From NCBI RefSeq assembly GCF_900110275.1, contig NZ_FODC01000003.1, positions 496,001 to 560,000 of the forward strand: a stretch of DNA of 64,000 bases, written 5' to 3'. Positions 40,455-48,957 of the stretch are shown here, piece by piece. Position numbers and translations under genes: made by a program. Numbering within the stretch: the first letter of the stretch is position 1; each line of letters opens with the position of its first letter. The DNA is from Duganella sp. CF517 (GTDB taxonomy: Bacteria; Pseudomonadota; Gammaproteobacteria; Burkholderiales; Burkholderiaceae_D). A model generated the notes under the pieces. It had not been told where the DNA came from. It did not search any database and saw only the letters and a list, made by a program, of their open reading frames with translations.

Positions 40455-42281
40455 TCAGTTCCGCGGGTCTTGATGTTGCTGGTACCACTGCTCCAGCATC
40501 AGCAGCACCCACACCATCGTGCCATGGTAGCCGGCGTGCTCGCGCACGTGATGGCCGAGCAATTTGTCGATGAACTCGCCGCGCACCACGCCGCGCCGGC
40601 GCAACGATTGCAGGCTGTCGCCGGCCAATTCGTTCAACCGCGGGTATTGCTGCATCCAGACGCCGAACGGCAGGCCGAAGCCGTGCTTTTCCTTGTGGAT
40701 GATTTCCGGCGGCAGGAAGTCGCCCAGCGCCTGCTTGAAGAAGTAGCGCAACTGGCTGCCGTTGAGCTTTTGGCGCGGCGTCAAGCGCGACGAGAACGCC
40801 ACCATCGACTCGCTCAGGAACGGGAACGCGGCCTCGACGCCGGCCAGCGCGCAGGCGCCGCGCACCTTCGGCAAGTCGTTGTCGGCCAGGGTGATTTTCA
40901 GGTCCAGCGCCAGCATGCGGTTGATCAGGCTGCCGGCCTCGCTCTGGCCGTAGGACGCCGCCAGTTCGTCCAGCGGACGGCCGGTGTTGGCGCCGGCCAG
41001 CAGCCCCGGCTCGAACACTTCGGCCGCGCCATAGCGGTTGAGCAGGTTGTAGGTTTCCAGGCGCGCCGGCATCGGCACCGACGCCTGCGCCACGTAGCTG
41101 CGCGCCTTGCGCAGCAGCGCGACCCGGTCGGCGCCGGGGAAATGGTTGAGCGCCGGTTCCAGCAGCCCTTCGCGCAGCAGCGCCGGCACCTTCTGGTACA
41201 GCGCGAACACTTGCTGGCGGGCGTAGCGCTCGTTGCCGCCGAATAGTTCGTCGCCGCCGTCGCCGCCGATCATGCGCGTGACGCCGTCGGCGGCCGCCAT
41301 GCGGGCGCAGTAATACGCCGGCACGGCCGAGGCGTTGCCGAACGGCTGGTCGAAGGCCTTGGCCATGCGCGGGATGATGTCGACGACGTCGTCGGCCGTC
41401 ACATAGTATTCGTGGTGGTCGGTGCCGAAGTGGCGCGAGGCCAGCCGGGCGTACGACATCTCGTCGTAGCCGTCGGCCGAGAAGCCGATCGAATAGGTTT
41501 GCGCCGGCGCGCCGCCGGTCTCGCACAGGATGCCGGCCAGGGTCGAGCTGTCGGTGCCGCCGCTGAGGAAGGCGCCGACCTTGCCACCACCCACGCTCTC
41601 GCGCACGCTGTCGCGCAGGACTTGGCGGAATTCCTCTTTCAATTGCGGGAACGGCGTGTCGGCCCGCTCGTCGAAGCGCATGCGCCAGTAGGTGTGCGAC
41701 TCGACGCGTCCCTGGCGGTAGTGCAGGCAGCTGCCCGGAAGCAAGCGCCGCTGGTGCCGGTAGATGCCGCCCGGGGCCGGAATCATGTGGAAGAAAACAT
41801 AGTTGTACAAACCCTGCGGATCGATCTCGGCCGGTGTCAGCGGGTGGCGCCGCAGCGCCTGCGCGGAGCTGGCGAACACCAGGGTCTCGCCCTGCAGTTG
41901 ATACAGCAGCGGGAAACTGCCCATGTGATCGGTGGCCAGCAGGGCCTCGCCGGCGCGCTCGTCGATGACGGCCAGCGCGAAGGCGCCGGTCAGCGCTTCG
42001 CACAAGGCCAGCGCGCCCTGCCCGCGCCACAATTCGGTCCAAGCCGGGCCGGGTATGGTGTCGGCGCCGCCGCGCAGCCGGGCCTCGCCCCACAGCATGA
42101 AGCGCACGCCGTCGGCCTCGTAGCATTGCACGCCGGCGCCGGCGATGGCGCTGGCCGCGCCCGCCATGATGTGCGGCGCTTGCCCGTCGACACCCGCCAG
42201 CGGCGCGGCCATCGCCTGGGCCAGTTCACGGTTGGCGCCAACGTCGCGGCCCTGCCCTATCCACCCACAAATTCCACTCAT
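40455..42281 (-). CDS. Asparagine synthase-like amidotransferase with displaced nucleophile Cys
   Basis: 608-residue protein with a glutaminase-like N-domain and an AsnB-type synthetase domain. The PP-loop FLSGGTDSSTLAGI is near residue 235, and IGGDGGDELFGG near 325. The N-terminus is MSGICGWIG: the Cys that should be residue 2 after Met removal is residue 5. The glutaminase may therefore need processing, be inactive, or start at the ATT codon directly before the Cys, which would be exceptional. The synthetase core looks functional, so it may use ammonia or make an amide bond as in lasso-peptide and beta-lactam synthetases. Four bases separate it from the deacetylase. Confidence 0.85.
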   Translation of the reverse strand: MSGICGWIGQGRDVGANRELAQAMAAPLAGVDGQAPHIMAGAASAIAGAGVQCYEADGVRFMLWGEARLRGGADTIPGPAWTELWRGQGALALCEALTGAFALAVIDERAGEALLATDHMGSFPLLYQLQGETLVFASSAQALRRHPLTPAEIDPQGLYNYVFFHMIPAPGGIYRHQRRLLPGSCLHYRQGRVESHTYWRMRFDERADTPFPQLKEEFRQVLRDSVRESVGGGKVGAFLSGGTDSSTLAGILCETGGAPAQTYSIGFSADGYDEMSYARLASRHFGTDHHEYYVTADDVVDIIPRMAKAFDQPFGNASAVPAYYCARMAAADGVTRMIGGDGGDELFGGNERYARQQVFALYQKVPALLREGLLEPALNHFPGADRVALLRKARSYVAQASVPMPARLETYNLLNRYGAAEVFEPGLLAGANTGRPLDELAASYGQSEAGSLINRMLALDLKITLADNDLPKVRGACALAGVEAAFPFLSESMVAFSSRLTPRQKLNGSQLRYFFKQALGDFLPPEIIHKEKHGFGLPFGVWMQQYPRLNELAGDSLQSLRRRGVVRGEFIDKLLGHHVREHAGYHGTMVWVLLMLEQWYQQHQDPRN

Positions 42282-43564
42282 GAAGCCGCTCCATCGCGAT
42301 CGTGTTGCCCCACCAGTACTTCCAGCGCGGCCGGGTGGCTGAGGAAGCCGCCGGGACTCGCGCTCAATCCATAGGCGCCCGATTGCAGCACCGCCACCAG
42401 GTCGCCCGGACCGGCGGCGGCCAGTTCCATGCGGTCGGCCAACAGGTCCAGCGGCGTGCACAGCGGGCCGACCACCGACACCGTCTCGCGCGCGCCACCC
42501 TGCACGCGGTTGCCGATCACCACCGGATAATTCTTGCGGATCACCTGGCCGAAGTTGCCCGAGGCCGACAAATGATGGTGCAGGCCGCCATCGGTGACCA
42601 GGAACACTTGGCCGCGCGAGAGCTTGCGCTCGATCACGCGGCTGACATAGACGCCGGCCTCGCCGACCAGATAGCGGCCCAGCTCGATGACGATCCGCGC
42701 TTCCGGCAACGCGCGCCGCGCGTCCGGCAGCAAGCGCGCCAGGTTGGCGCCGACCGCCGCCACGTCGAGCCGCTGCTCGCCGGGAAAATACGGGATGCCG
42801 AAGCCGCCGCCAATATTAAGCAGCCGCATCGGACGCGGCGCGAACTCGGCCAGCCGCATCGCCAGCGCCAAGGTTTGCTGGTGGGCTTCCTGCAAGGCCG
42901 CCGCCTTCAGATTCTGCGAGCCGCTGAAGATATGCAGGCCGTGCCAGTCCACCGGCATCGACGCCAGCCGTTGCAGCAGCGCCGGCACCAGCTCGGCGTC
43001 GATGCCGAACTGGCGCGAGCCGCCGCCCATGCGCATGCCCGACGACTTCAGTTCGAAATCGGGATTGACGCGCAGCGCCACCTGCGGGCGGATGGCGAGT
43101 TGCACGCCGATGGCGGCGATGCGATCGAGCTCGGCTTCCGATTCGACGTTGATGATCACGCCGGCGGCCACCGCGCACGACAGCTCGCGGTCGCCCTTGC
43201 CGGGACCGGCGAAGCTGATGTCGGCGCGCGCCACGCCGGTGTCGAGCGCCACGCGCAGCTCGTTGCCGGAGGCGACGTCGATGCCGTCGACCAGGCCGGC
43301 CAGGTGCTGCACCACGGCCGGCATCGGATTGGCTTTCATTGCATAGTGCAGATGCACGCCGGGCGGCAGCGCCGCGCGCAGCTCGGCCACGCGGCGCGTG
43401 ATGGCGTGGCGGTCGTAGGCGTAGAACGGCGTCTGGCCCAGTTGCGCGGCCAGCCGGGTCAGCGGGACGCCGCCGACTTGCAGGCAATCGTCACGCACGG
43501 GGAATTGTTCCAGCGGCGCGTGCATCGGCGCCTGGCGCGGCGCTTGGCTCAAGACAGCGCTCAT
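42278..43564 (-). CDS. Exosortase A system-associated PLP-dependent decarboxylase
   Basis: 428-residue fold-III PLP enzyme related to diaminopimelate and ornithine decarboxylases. The PLP lysine is Lys77 in HLHYAMKANP. Other markers are the glycine-rich phosphate site LLNIGGGFGIPYF near 255 and the C-terminal substrate block VVGPLCTPLDLLA with AVLQSGAYGLSASPGGF. It matches the family restricted to exosortase loci. It presumably decarboxylates an amino acid, or an amino acid tethered to a carrier, prepared by the adjacent acyl ligase. Confidence 0.92.
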   Translation of the reverse strand: MSAVLSQAPRQAPMHAPLEQFPVRDDCLQVGGVPLTRLAAQLGQTPFYAYDRHAITRRVAELRAALPPGVHLHYAMKANPMPAVVQHLAGLVDGIDVASGNELRVALDTGVARADISFAGPGKGDRELSCAVAAGVIINVESEAELDRIAAIGVQLAIRPQVALRVNPDFELKSSGMRMGGGSRQFGIDAELVPALLQRLASMPVDWHGLHIFSGSQNLKAAALQEAHQQTLALAMRLAEFAPRPMRLLNIGGGFGIPYFPGEQRLDVAAVGANLARLLPDARRALPEARIVIELGRYLVGEAGVYVSRVIERKLSRGQVFLVTDGGLHHHLSASGNFGQVIRKNYPVVIGNRVQGGARETVSVVGPLCTPLDLLADRMELAAAGPGDLVAVLQSGAYGLSASPGGFLSHPAALEVLVGQHDRDGAAS

Positions 43565-45207
43565 GCCGCCGCTGCCGTGAAGCTGGCCAGATATTGCGTG
43601 CTGAGCAGCTTGCGGTCGATCTTGCCGTTGGCGTTGCGCGGCAGGCTGCTGTCGGCCAGGATGATCTTATGCGGCAGCATGTAATTGGGCAGGTGCGGCT
43701 TGAGCGCGGCCAGCAGGCGCGCCTCGTCGAGCACGCGTCCGTCGCGCACCGACACCACCACCACGATCGCCTGGCCCAGCACCGGATGCGGCACGCCCAA
43801 CGCCGCGGCCTCGGCCACTTCGCCCTGCGCGTACAGCACCGCCTCGACCTCGCCCGGGCTGACCCGGTAGCCGGAGGTCTTGATCATCTCGTCGGCGCGG
43901 CTGATGAAATACAGGAAGCCGTCCTCGTCGCGGCGCACGGTGTCGCCCGACCACACCGCCATCTCCGGCAGCATCAGGCCCGTCAGCGGCGAGCGGTAGG
44001 GTTTGAAGCGCTCGGCGGTGCGCGCGGCGTCGTTCCAGTAGCCGAGCGAGACCAGCGGTCCCCGGTGCACCAGTTCGCCCGGTTCGCCCGGCGCGCATTC
44101 GCTGCCGTCGGGCCGCAGCACCAGCACCTCGGCGTTCGGAATGGCCTTGCCCATCGAGTCGGGGCGCCGGTCCAGCTCCGACGGCGGCAGGAAGGTCGAG
44201 CGGAACGCCTCGGTCAGCCCGTACATCAAATAGGGCTTGGCCGCCGGCAGCCTGGCGCGCAACTGGTCGAGCGTGGCGCGCGGCATGGCGCCGCCGGAAT
44301 TGGTGAGATAGCGCAAGGTGCACACCGTCGGCCAGTCCAGCGCGGCCAGCTGTATCCACAGCGGCGGCACGCCGGCCAGGCCGGTGATGCGCTCGGCGAT
44401 CACCGCCGTGAGCACGTCGCGCGGCAGCAGGTGGTTGATCAGCACGGCGCAGGCGCCGCTGAGGAAGGCGGTGGTGAGCTGGCTCAAGCCGTAGTCGAAG
44501 CTGAGCGGCAGCACGGCCAGGATGCGGTCCTCGGCGGTATTGCCCAGATAGCTGGCGACGCTGGCCGCGCCGGCCACCAGGTTGCGGTGCGACAGCACCA
44601 CGCCCTTGGGCTGGCCCGTGCTGCCGGAGGTGTACAGGATGGCGGCGACGTCCGAATCGGTGATGCGGCGCGCGCGCGCGCCGGCGCCGCCGGCATTGGC
44701 CTCGGCGGCGTCGGCTTGGGCTAGCGCGGCTTCCCAATCGAGCACCTTGATCTGGCCGATGTCGGCGACGCCGGCGCCGCTGGCCGCCGCGGCGCGCGCC
44801 GCGCCCAGCGCCAGCACCGTGTGCAGGCTGTCGCAGCCGCCCAGGCTGGGCGCCAGCTGGCGCAGCCGGTCAGCGCTGGTGACGAGCACGCGGACGTCGC
44901 AGTCGCGCAGGATGTAGGCGACCTGCTCGGGCTTCAACAAGGGATTGACCGGGACGAACACCATGCCGGCGGCGGCCGCGCCGAACAGCGCGGCGACGTG
45001 CTCGATGTTCTTTTCCATATAGACGGCGACACGCTCGCCGCGCCGCGCGCCGCGCGCCCGCAGCGCCGCGCAGGTGCGCTGGGTCAGGCTGGCAAGTTGC
45101 GCGTAGGTCAGGCGGCGGGCGCCGTCGACCAGCGCTTCGGCGGCCGGTGTGCGCTCGGCCGAGGAGAAAATAAAATCGTGCACCAGATAGCTCGTCGCAC
45201 AGCCCAT
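43561..45207 (-). CDS. Exosortase A-associated acyl-CoA ligase (AMP-forming)
   Basis: 548-residue adenylate-forming enzyme. A3-type loop ILYTSGSTGQPKGVVLSHRNL near residue 193, YGLTEAFRSTFLPP near 325, SGDTVRRDEDGFLYFISRADEMIKTSGYRVSP near 420 and the C-terminal lysine in PRNANGKIDRK are all present. It activates a carboxylic or amino acid and could load the carrier protein at 47849. It belongs to a family seen only in exosortase A loci. GAGGG precedes the ATG. First gene of the eight-gene minus operon. Confidence 0.92.
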   Translation of the reverse strand: MGCATSYLVHDFIFSSAERTPAAEALVDGARRLTYAQLASLTQRTCAALRARGARRGERVAVYMEKNIEHVAALFGAAAAGMVFVPVNPLLKPEQVAYILRDCDVRVLVTSADRLRQLAPSLGGCDSLHTVLALGAARAAAASGAGVADIGQIKVLDWEAALAQADAAEANAGGAGARARRITDSDVAAILYTSGSTGQPKGVVLSHRNLVAGAASVASYLGNTAEDRILAVLPLSFDYGLSQLTTAFLSGACAVLINHLLPRDVLTAVIAERITGLAGVPPLWIQLAALDWPTVCTLRYLTNSGGAMPRATLDQLRARLPAAKPYLMYGLTEAFRSTFLPPSELDRRPDSMGKAIPNAEVLVLRPDGSECAPGEPGELVHRGPLVSLGYWNDAARTAERFKPYRSPLTGLMLPEMAVWSGDTVRRDEDGFLYFISRADEMIKTSGYRVSPGEVEAVLYAQGEVAEAAALGVPHPVLGQAIVVVVSVRDGRVLDEARLLAALKPHLPNYMLPHKIILADSSLPRNANGKIDRKLLSTQYLASFTAAAA

Positions 45208-45464
45208 ATCACCCTCTTTGCAGGTTTTTAGCGGATTTTTGCCGATTGGCCGGCCCCGGCCGACAGGTCGAATGATGATATCAGAATGGCACGCAAATTA
45301 GCGTTTTAATATTCAATTACAACGAAAACAACACAATCTGACATCATTCATTATTAATAGTGCATCGCTTAATCAGGAGCGCTATACTCGAAAAATGTCT
45401 AAATGGTAACGGAGAGGCGAACGCAGAGTCGCCTCCAATCTTACCGGCCGGGGAGTAGTTGAGC
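45208..45464. promoter_or_regulatory. Divergent promoter region
   Basis: This 257-base gap separates two divergent operons and is AT-rich between 45280 and 45410. A good plus-strand -10, TATACT at 45383-45388, lies about 75 bases before the ATG at 45465 but has a weak -35. A TGGCACG stretch at 45286 resembles a -24 box, but the following GC is one base too far. No TGT-N11-ACA element is present. Confidence 0.4.
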
Positions 45465-46715
45465 ATGTTGAATGTCAATCAGGATGTCGGTTTCCAGCCG
45501 GCCGTTGGCGGCGCGCAAGCCGCGTCCGCACCACCGCCGGCCTCGCCGATTCCGCTCGCGCCCGTGCTGTCGGCCGCGTCGTTTTTGCATCGGGGGCATC
45601 CCGCCGTGCGCTCCATCGTCGACGCCGGACCGGCGCGGCTGGTCACCAGCGGCCGGGTCGCCATCGCGCTGGCGCTGCGCGAAATGGCGGTCGGCGCCGG
45701 CGACGAGGTGCTGGTGCCCGCCTACCATTGCGCGTCGATGATCGAGCCGGTGATCTGGTCGGGCGCGCTGCCGGTGTTCTATCGCATCCTGCCCAACACC
45801 GAGATCGACCTCGAGGACCTTGCGCGTCGGGTCACGCCACGCACCAAGGTGCTGATGGCCACCAATTACTTCGGCTTTCCCCAACCGCTGGACAAGCTGC
45901 GGGCGTTTTGCGACGGCCACGGCATCATGCTGCTGGAAGACTGCGCGCATTCGTTCCTGGGCGAATACCAGGGAAAGCCGCTCGGCTCGTTCGGCGATTA
46001 CGCCATCGCCAGCAGCATGAAGTTTCTACCTATCTATGAAGGCGGCTGCCTGGTGTCGGCGCGCCATGCGCTCGACGGCGTGCGGCTGCGCTCGGCCGGC
46101 GCCGGTTTCGAAGCCAAGGTGGCCATCAACGCGCTGGAGGAAGGCTGCCAATACCGCCGCCTGGGCCTGCTGCGCCACCTGCTGGCGCTGCCAATGGCGC
46201 TCAAGAACGCGCTGTGGGAACGCATGAAGGCGCGCAATCCGGCGCGCGCGCAACCGCTGTCGCCGGGCTCGTCCGAAGGCGGCTTCAGCTTCGATCCGGC
46301 CTGGCTGGACAAGCGCTCGTCGGTGTATTCGCGCCTGATGCTGCGGCTGGTGTCGCGGCGCCGCATGGGCGCGCTGCGCCGGCGCCACTATTTAAGATTG
46401 CACGCGGCACTGGCCGACCTGCAGGGTTGCCGGCCGTTGTTCCCGGCCCTGCCGGACAACGTCTATCCGTGGGTGTTTCCGTTGTGGGTGGAGCAGCCCC
46501 GGCAGGTGTTCGCGGCGCTCAAGCGCGGCGCGGTGCCGGTGTTGCGCTTCGGCGAATTCCTGTGGCCGGACGCGGGCGCGGCCGTGTGCGACGCCAGCGT
46601 CGAGTTGTCGCGCCACGTGATGCAGTTTCCCTGTCACCAGGAGTTGCGCGACGATGAGCTGGAATGGATGATCGCGCAGATCCGCGCCGCGCTGACGTCG
46701 GGAGCGCAGGCATGA
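45465..46715 (+). CDS. DegT/DnrJ/EryC1-family aminotransferase
   Basis: 416-residue PLP-dependent aminotransferase-like protein. Typical parts are GRVAIALALREMAVGAGDEVLVPAYHCASMIEPV near residue 65, LEDCAHSFLGEYQGKPLGSFGDYAIASSMKFLP near 155, with the PLP lysine in SSMK, and NVYPWVFPLWV near 335. Such enzymes make amino sugars from keto sugars. The C-terminal half is shorter and more divergent than in sugar aminotransferases of known function. The ATG at 45465 follows GGGGAG; a TTG two codons earlier is less likely. First gene of the eight-gene plus operon. Confidence 0.82.
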   Translation: MLNVNQDVGFQPAVGGAQAASAPPPASPIPLAPVLSAASFLHRGHPAVRSIVDAGPARLVTSGRVAIALALREMAVGAGDEVLVPAYHCASMIEPVIWSGALPVFYRILPNTEIDLEDLARRVTPRTKVLMATNYFGFPQPLDKLRAFCDGHGIMLLEDCAHSFLGEYQGKPLGSFGDYAIASSMKFLPIYEGGCLVSARHALDGVRLRSAGAGFEAKVAINALEEGCQYRRLGLLRHLLALPMALKNALWERMKARNPARAQPLSPGSSEGGFSFDPAWLDKRSSVYSRLMLRLVSRRRMGALRRRHYLRLHAALADLQGCRPLFPALPDNVYPWVFPLWVEQPRQVFAALKRGAVPVLRFGEFLWPDAGAAVCDASVELSRHVMQFPCHQELRDDELEWMIAQIRAALTSGAQA

Positions 46716-47842
46716 GCTGGTCGCTGGTGCCGGCCGCCCGTTTCGCCGACCATGCCGCCACCTGGGCCGGCCTGAACACCGCCGGCCCGGCCGCGCCGCT
46801 GCTGTCGCCCGAGTTCGTGCAACCGCTGCTGAAGGAGTTCGGCAGCGGCAACGAATGGCTGGCCATGTGGCGCCAGGACAACGAGGTGGTCGTCATGACC
46901 ATCGTGTGCCCGCGCCGCGCCGGGGTCTGGGAAACCTTTCAACCGTCGCAGGCGCCCGTCACCTTGTGGCTGGAGCGGCCGGGCGCGCTGGCGCCCCAGG
47001 ATTTGCCGCGCCTGCTCGACGCGCTGATCCGCACGCTGCCCGGCGGCGCGCTGCTGCTCGGCATGACCCAATGCGATCCCGCCGTCACCCGCCAGCCGGA
47101 AGACAGCGACCGCATCACCGTGCTGCCGTACCTGGACACCGCCCGCGTGGCGCTGCAAGGCGAGTTCGCCGATTACTGGAACGGGCGCGGCAAGAACCTG
47201 CGCGCCAACATGAAGAAGCAGCGCGCCAAGCTGCTCAAGGAAGGCGTCGCCACGCGCATGGAAGTGACGCGCGAGGCCGACGGCATGGCGGCGGCGGTCG
47301 CCGACTTCGGCCGGCTCGAAAGCGCCGGCTGGAAATCCAAGGAAGGCACCTCGGTGCACCTCGACAACGCGCAAGGCCGTTTCTACCGGGCCATGCTCGA
47401 AAGCATGGCCCGGCGCGGCAACGCCGCCGTCTACCGCTACTGGTTCGACGACCGGCTGGTCGCGGTTAACCTGTGCGTCGAGGGCGGCGACAGCGTAATC
47501 ATTCTGAAAACCACCTACGACGAGTCGCTCGGCAGCCAGTACAGCCCGGCTTTTCTGCTGCTGGAAGAACTTTGTCAGCATTTGTTTGCGCTACGTCGTT
47601 TCAAGGGACTGGAATTCTATGGCAAGGTGATGGAGTGGCACCGCCGCTGGAGCGACGAAGTGCGCACTTTGTATCACGTCAACAGTTACCGCTGGTCCGG
47701 ACTGCGCCGCCTGCATCACGCGTGGCAAAAGCGTGCCGAGCACCGCAACCTGGCGGCCGCCGCCCCCGCCGCAACAGCGGCAACAGCAGCAACAGCAGCA
47801 ACAGCAGCAACAGCAGCGACAGCAGATCAACCAATGGAGTAG
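46712..47842 (+). CDS. FemAB-like GNAT-family protein
   Basis: 376-residue protein with a GNAT/FemAB fold. The core runs from about residue 155 (YWNGRGKNLRANMKKQRAKLLKEG) through WKSKEGTSV and YRYWFDDRLVAVNLCVEGG to LFALRRFKGLEFYGKVMEWHRRW. It could transfer an acyl or aminoacyl group to a sugar amine. It is followed by an acyl carrier protein gene, which may supply the donor. The last 30 residues are an Ala-Thr-Ala repeat encoded by a 9-base tandem array. Four-base overlap with the aminotransferase gene. Confidence 0.8.
   Translation: MSWSLVPAARFADHAATWAGLNTAGPAAPLLSPEFVQPLLKEFGSGNEWLAMWRQDNEVVVMTIVCPRRAGVWETFQPSQAPVTLWLERPGALAPQDLPRLLDALIRTLPGGALLLGMTQCDPAVTRQPEDSDRITVLPYLDTARVALQGEFADYWNGRGKNLRANMKKQRAKLLKEGVATRMEVTREADGMAAAVADFGRLESAGWKSKEGTSVHLDNAQGRFYRAMLESMARRGNAAVYRYWFDDRLVAVNLCVEGGDSVIILKTTYDESLGSQYSPAFLLLEELCQHLFALRRFKGLEFYGKVMEWHRRWSDEVRTLYHVNSYRWSGLRRLHHAWQKRAEHRNLAAAAPAATAATAATAATAATAATADQPME
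47771..47824 (+). repeat. 9-base tandem repeat, six copies, in the FemAB-like gene
   Basis: Six contiguous units of the form GC(A/G)ACAGC(A/G) encode (Ala-Thr-Ala)6 close to the C-terminus. Because the unit is a multiple of three, copy-number change alters tail length, not frame. Unit-to-unit variation is three bases in 54. Confidence 0.9.
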
Positions 47843-47848
47843 CGTTAA

Positions 47849-48097
47849 ATGCAACTGGAATCCGTCAAAACCATCCTCGGCGACGTATTGAGCCTGGGAC
47901 CGTCCGCACAGGCGCTCACGCGCGACTCGGCCCTGTTGGGCAGCATCCCCGAACTCGACTCGATGGCGGTGGTCCAACTGCTGACCGCGCTGGAGGAGCA
48001 TTACGGCTTCACCATCGACGATGACGATATCAGCGCGCAGACCTTCGCCACCGTCGGCAGCCTGACCGACTTCGTCACCGAGAAGATGGCCGCATGA
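47849..48097 (+). CDS. Acyl carrier protein (exosortase A-associated)
   Basis: 82-residue carrier protein. Ser38 in PELDSMAVVQLL is the 4'-phosphopantetheine attachment site, and the helix pattern and acidity are those of an ACP. No phosphopantetheinyl transferase gene is in the window, so a housekeeping enzyme must activate it. Probable partners are the ligase at 43561 as loader, the two hydrolases that follow, and the FemAB-like or FeeM-like acyltransferases as users. It begins six bases after the FemAB-like gene and overlaps the hydrolase gene by four. Confidence 0.93.
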   Translation: MQLESVKTILGDVLSLGPSAQALTRDSALLGSIPELDSMAVVQLLTALEEHYGFTIDDDDISAQTFATVGSLTDFVTEKMAA

Positions 48098-48957
48098 ACC
48101 ACGTGGCGCCCGAAGCGTTCTTTCTGCCGGCGCACAGCGCGGCCGGCGGGCAGCGCTATTGCCTGTACCAGCCGGCCGCCGGCGTGTGCCGTGGCGCCCT
48201 GCTCTACGTACCGCCGTTCGCGGAGGAAATGAACAAATCGCGGCGCATGGCCGCCCTGCTGGCGCTGGAGCTGGCGCGGCAAGGCATCGCCACCGTGCGC
48301 ATCGACCTGCACGGCTGCGGCGACAGCAGCGGCGATTTTGCCGACGCCCGCTGGGAAAGCTGGCGCGACGATGTCGGCCTTGCCAGCGCATGGCTGGAGC
48401 GGCGCAGCGGCCACCGCCCCGCGCTGCTTGGACTGCGCCTGGGCGCGCTGCTGGCGATGGACTACGCCGCCAACGCGCCGGAAGCCGACGCGCCGCGTCG
48501 ATTGATCCTGTGGCAACCGGTGCTGGACGGCGCCACCTTCCTTACCCAATTCCTGCGCCTGCGCACGGCCGGCGCGATGATGAGCGCGGCGGGCGCGGCC
48601 GACAATTCCACCGCCGCCCTGCGCACGATGCTGGCGGCGGGCCGCCCGCTGGAAGTCGCCGGCTACGAACTTTCGCCGCAACTGACGCTGGCCATCGATG
48701 GCCTGAAGCTGGCGCCGCTCGGCCGCGCCGGTTGCGCGCTGCACTGGTTCGACGTCGGCCAGCCCGGGCGCGCGCTGTCGCCGGCCACGGCGAAGGCGCT
48801 GGCGTCGCTGCGCGAGCGCGGCGTCGAGGTCGACATGACCGCGATCGACGGTCCGGCCTTCTGGGGCAGCCAGGAAATCGCCACCTGCCAGCCGCTGCTG
48901 GAGGCGAGCGCCGCGCTGGCCCCGTGCTTCGCGATGGAGAGCGCCGATGCGCTATGA
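48094..48957 (+). CDS. Exosortase A system-associated hydrolase 2 (Arg at nucleophile position)
   Basis: 287-residue alpha/beta-hydrolase-fold protein. YVPPFAEEMNKSRRMAALLA near residue 40 and RIDLHGCGDSSGDF near 70 are family marks. At the nucleophile elbow the sequence is LLGLRLGALLA, so the position of Ser/Cys is occupied by Arg. The aligned position in hydrolase 1, next door, is Cys. It therefore cannot use the usual covalent mechanism and may be a non-catalytic partner of hydrolase 1. It belongs to a family found only with XrtA. Confidence 0.87.
   Translation: MNHVAPEAFFLPAHSAAGGQRYCLYQPAAGVCRGALLYVPPFAEEMNKSRRMAALLALELARQGIATVRIDLHGCGDSSGDFADARWESWRDDVGLASAWLERRSGHRPALLGLRLGALLAMDYAANAPEADAPRRLILWQPVLDGATFLTQFLRLRTAGAMMSAAGAADNSTAALRTMLAAGRPLEVAGYELSPQLTLAIDGLKLAPLGRAGCALHWFDVGQPGRALSPATAKALASLRERGVEVDMTAIDGPAFWGSQEIATCQPLLEASAALAPCFAMESADAL

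Noticed and set aside
45286..45303. A sigma-54 promoter before the aminotransferase operon (TGGCACG followed by TTAGC)
   Set aside because: The -24 half is perfect but GC is 13 bases from GG instead of 12, a spacing sigma-54 does not normally tolerate.
46034..46388. Minus-strand open frames opposite the aminotransferase gene
   Set aside because: No domain is visible, and the plus-strand protein is collinear with the DegT family through this stretch.
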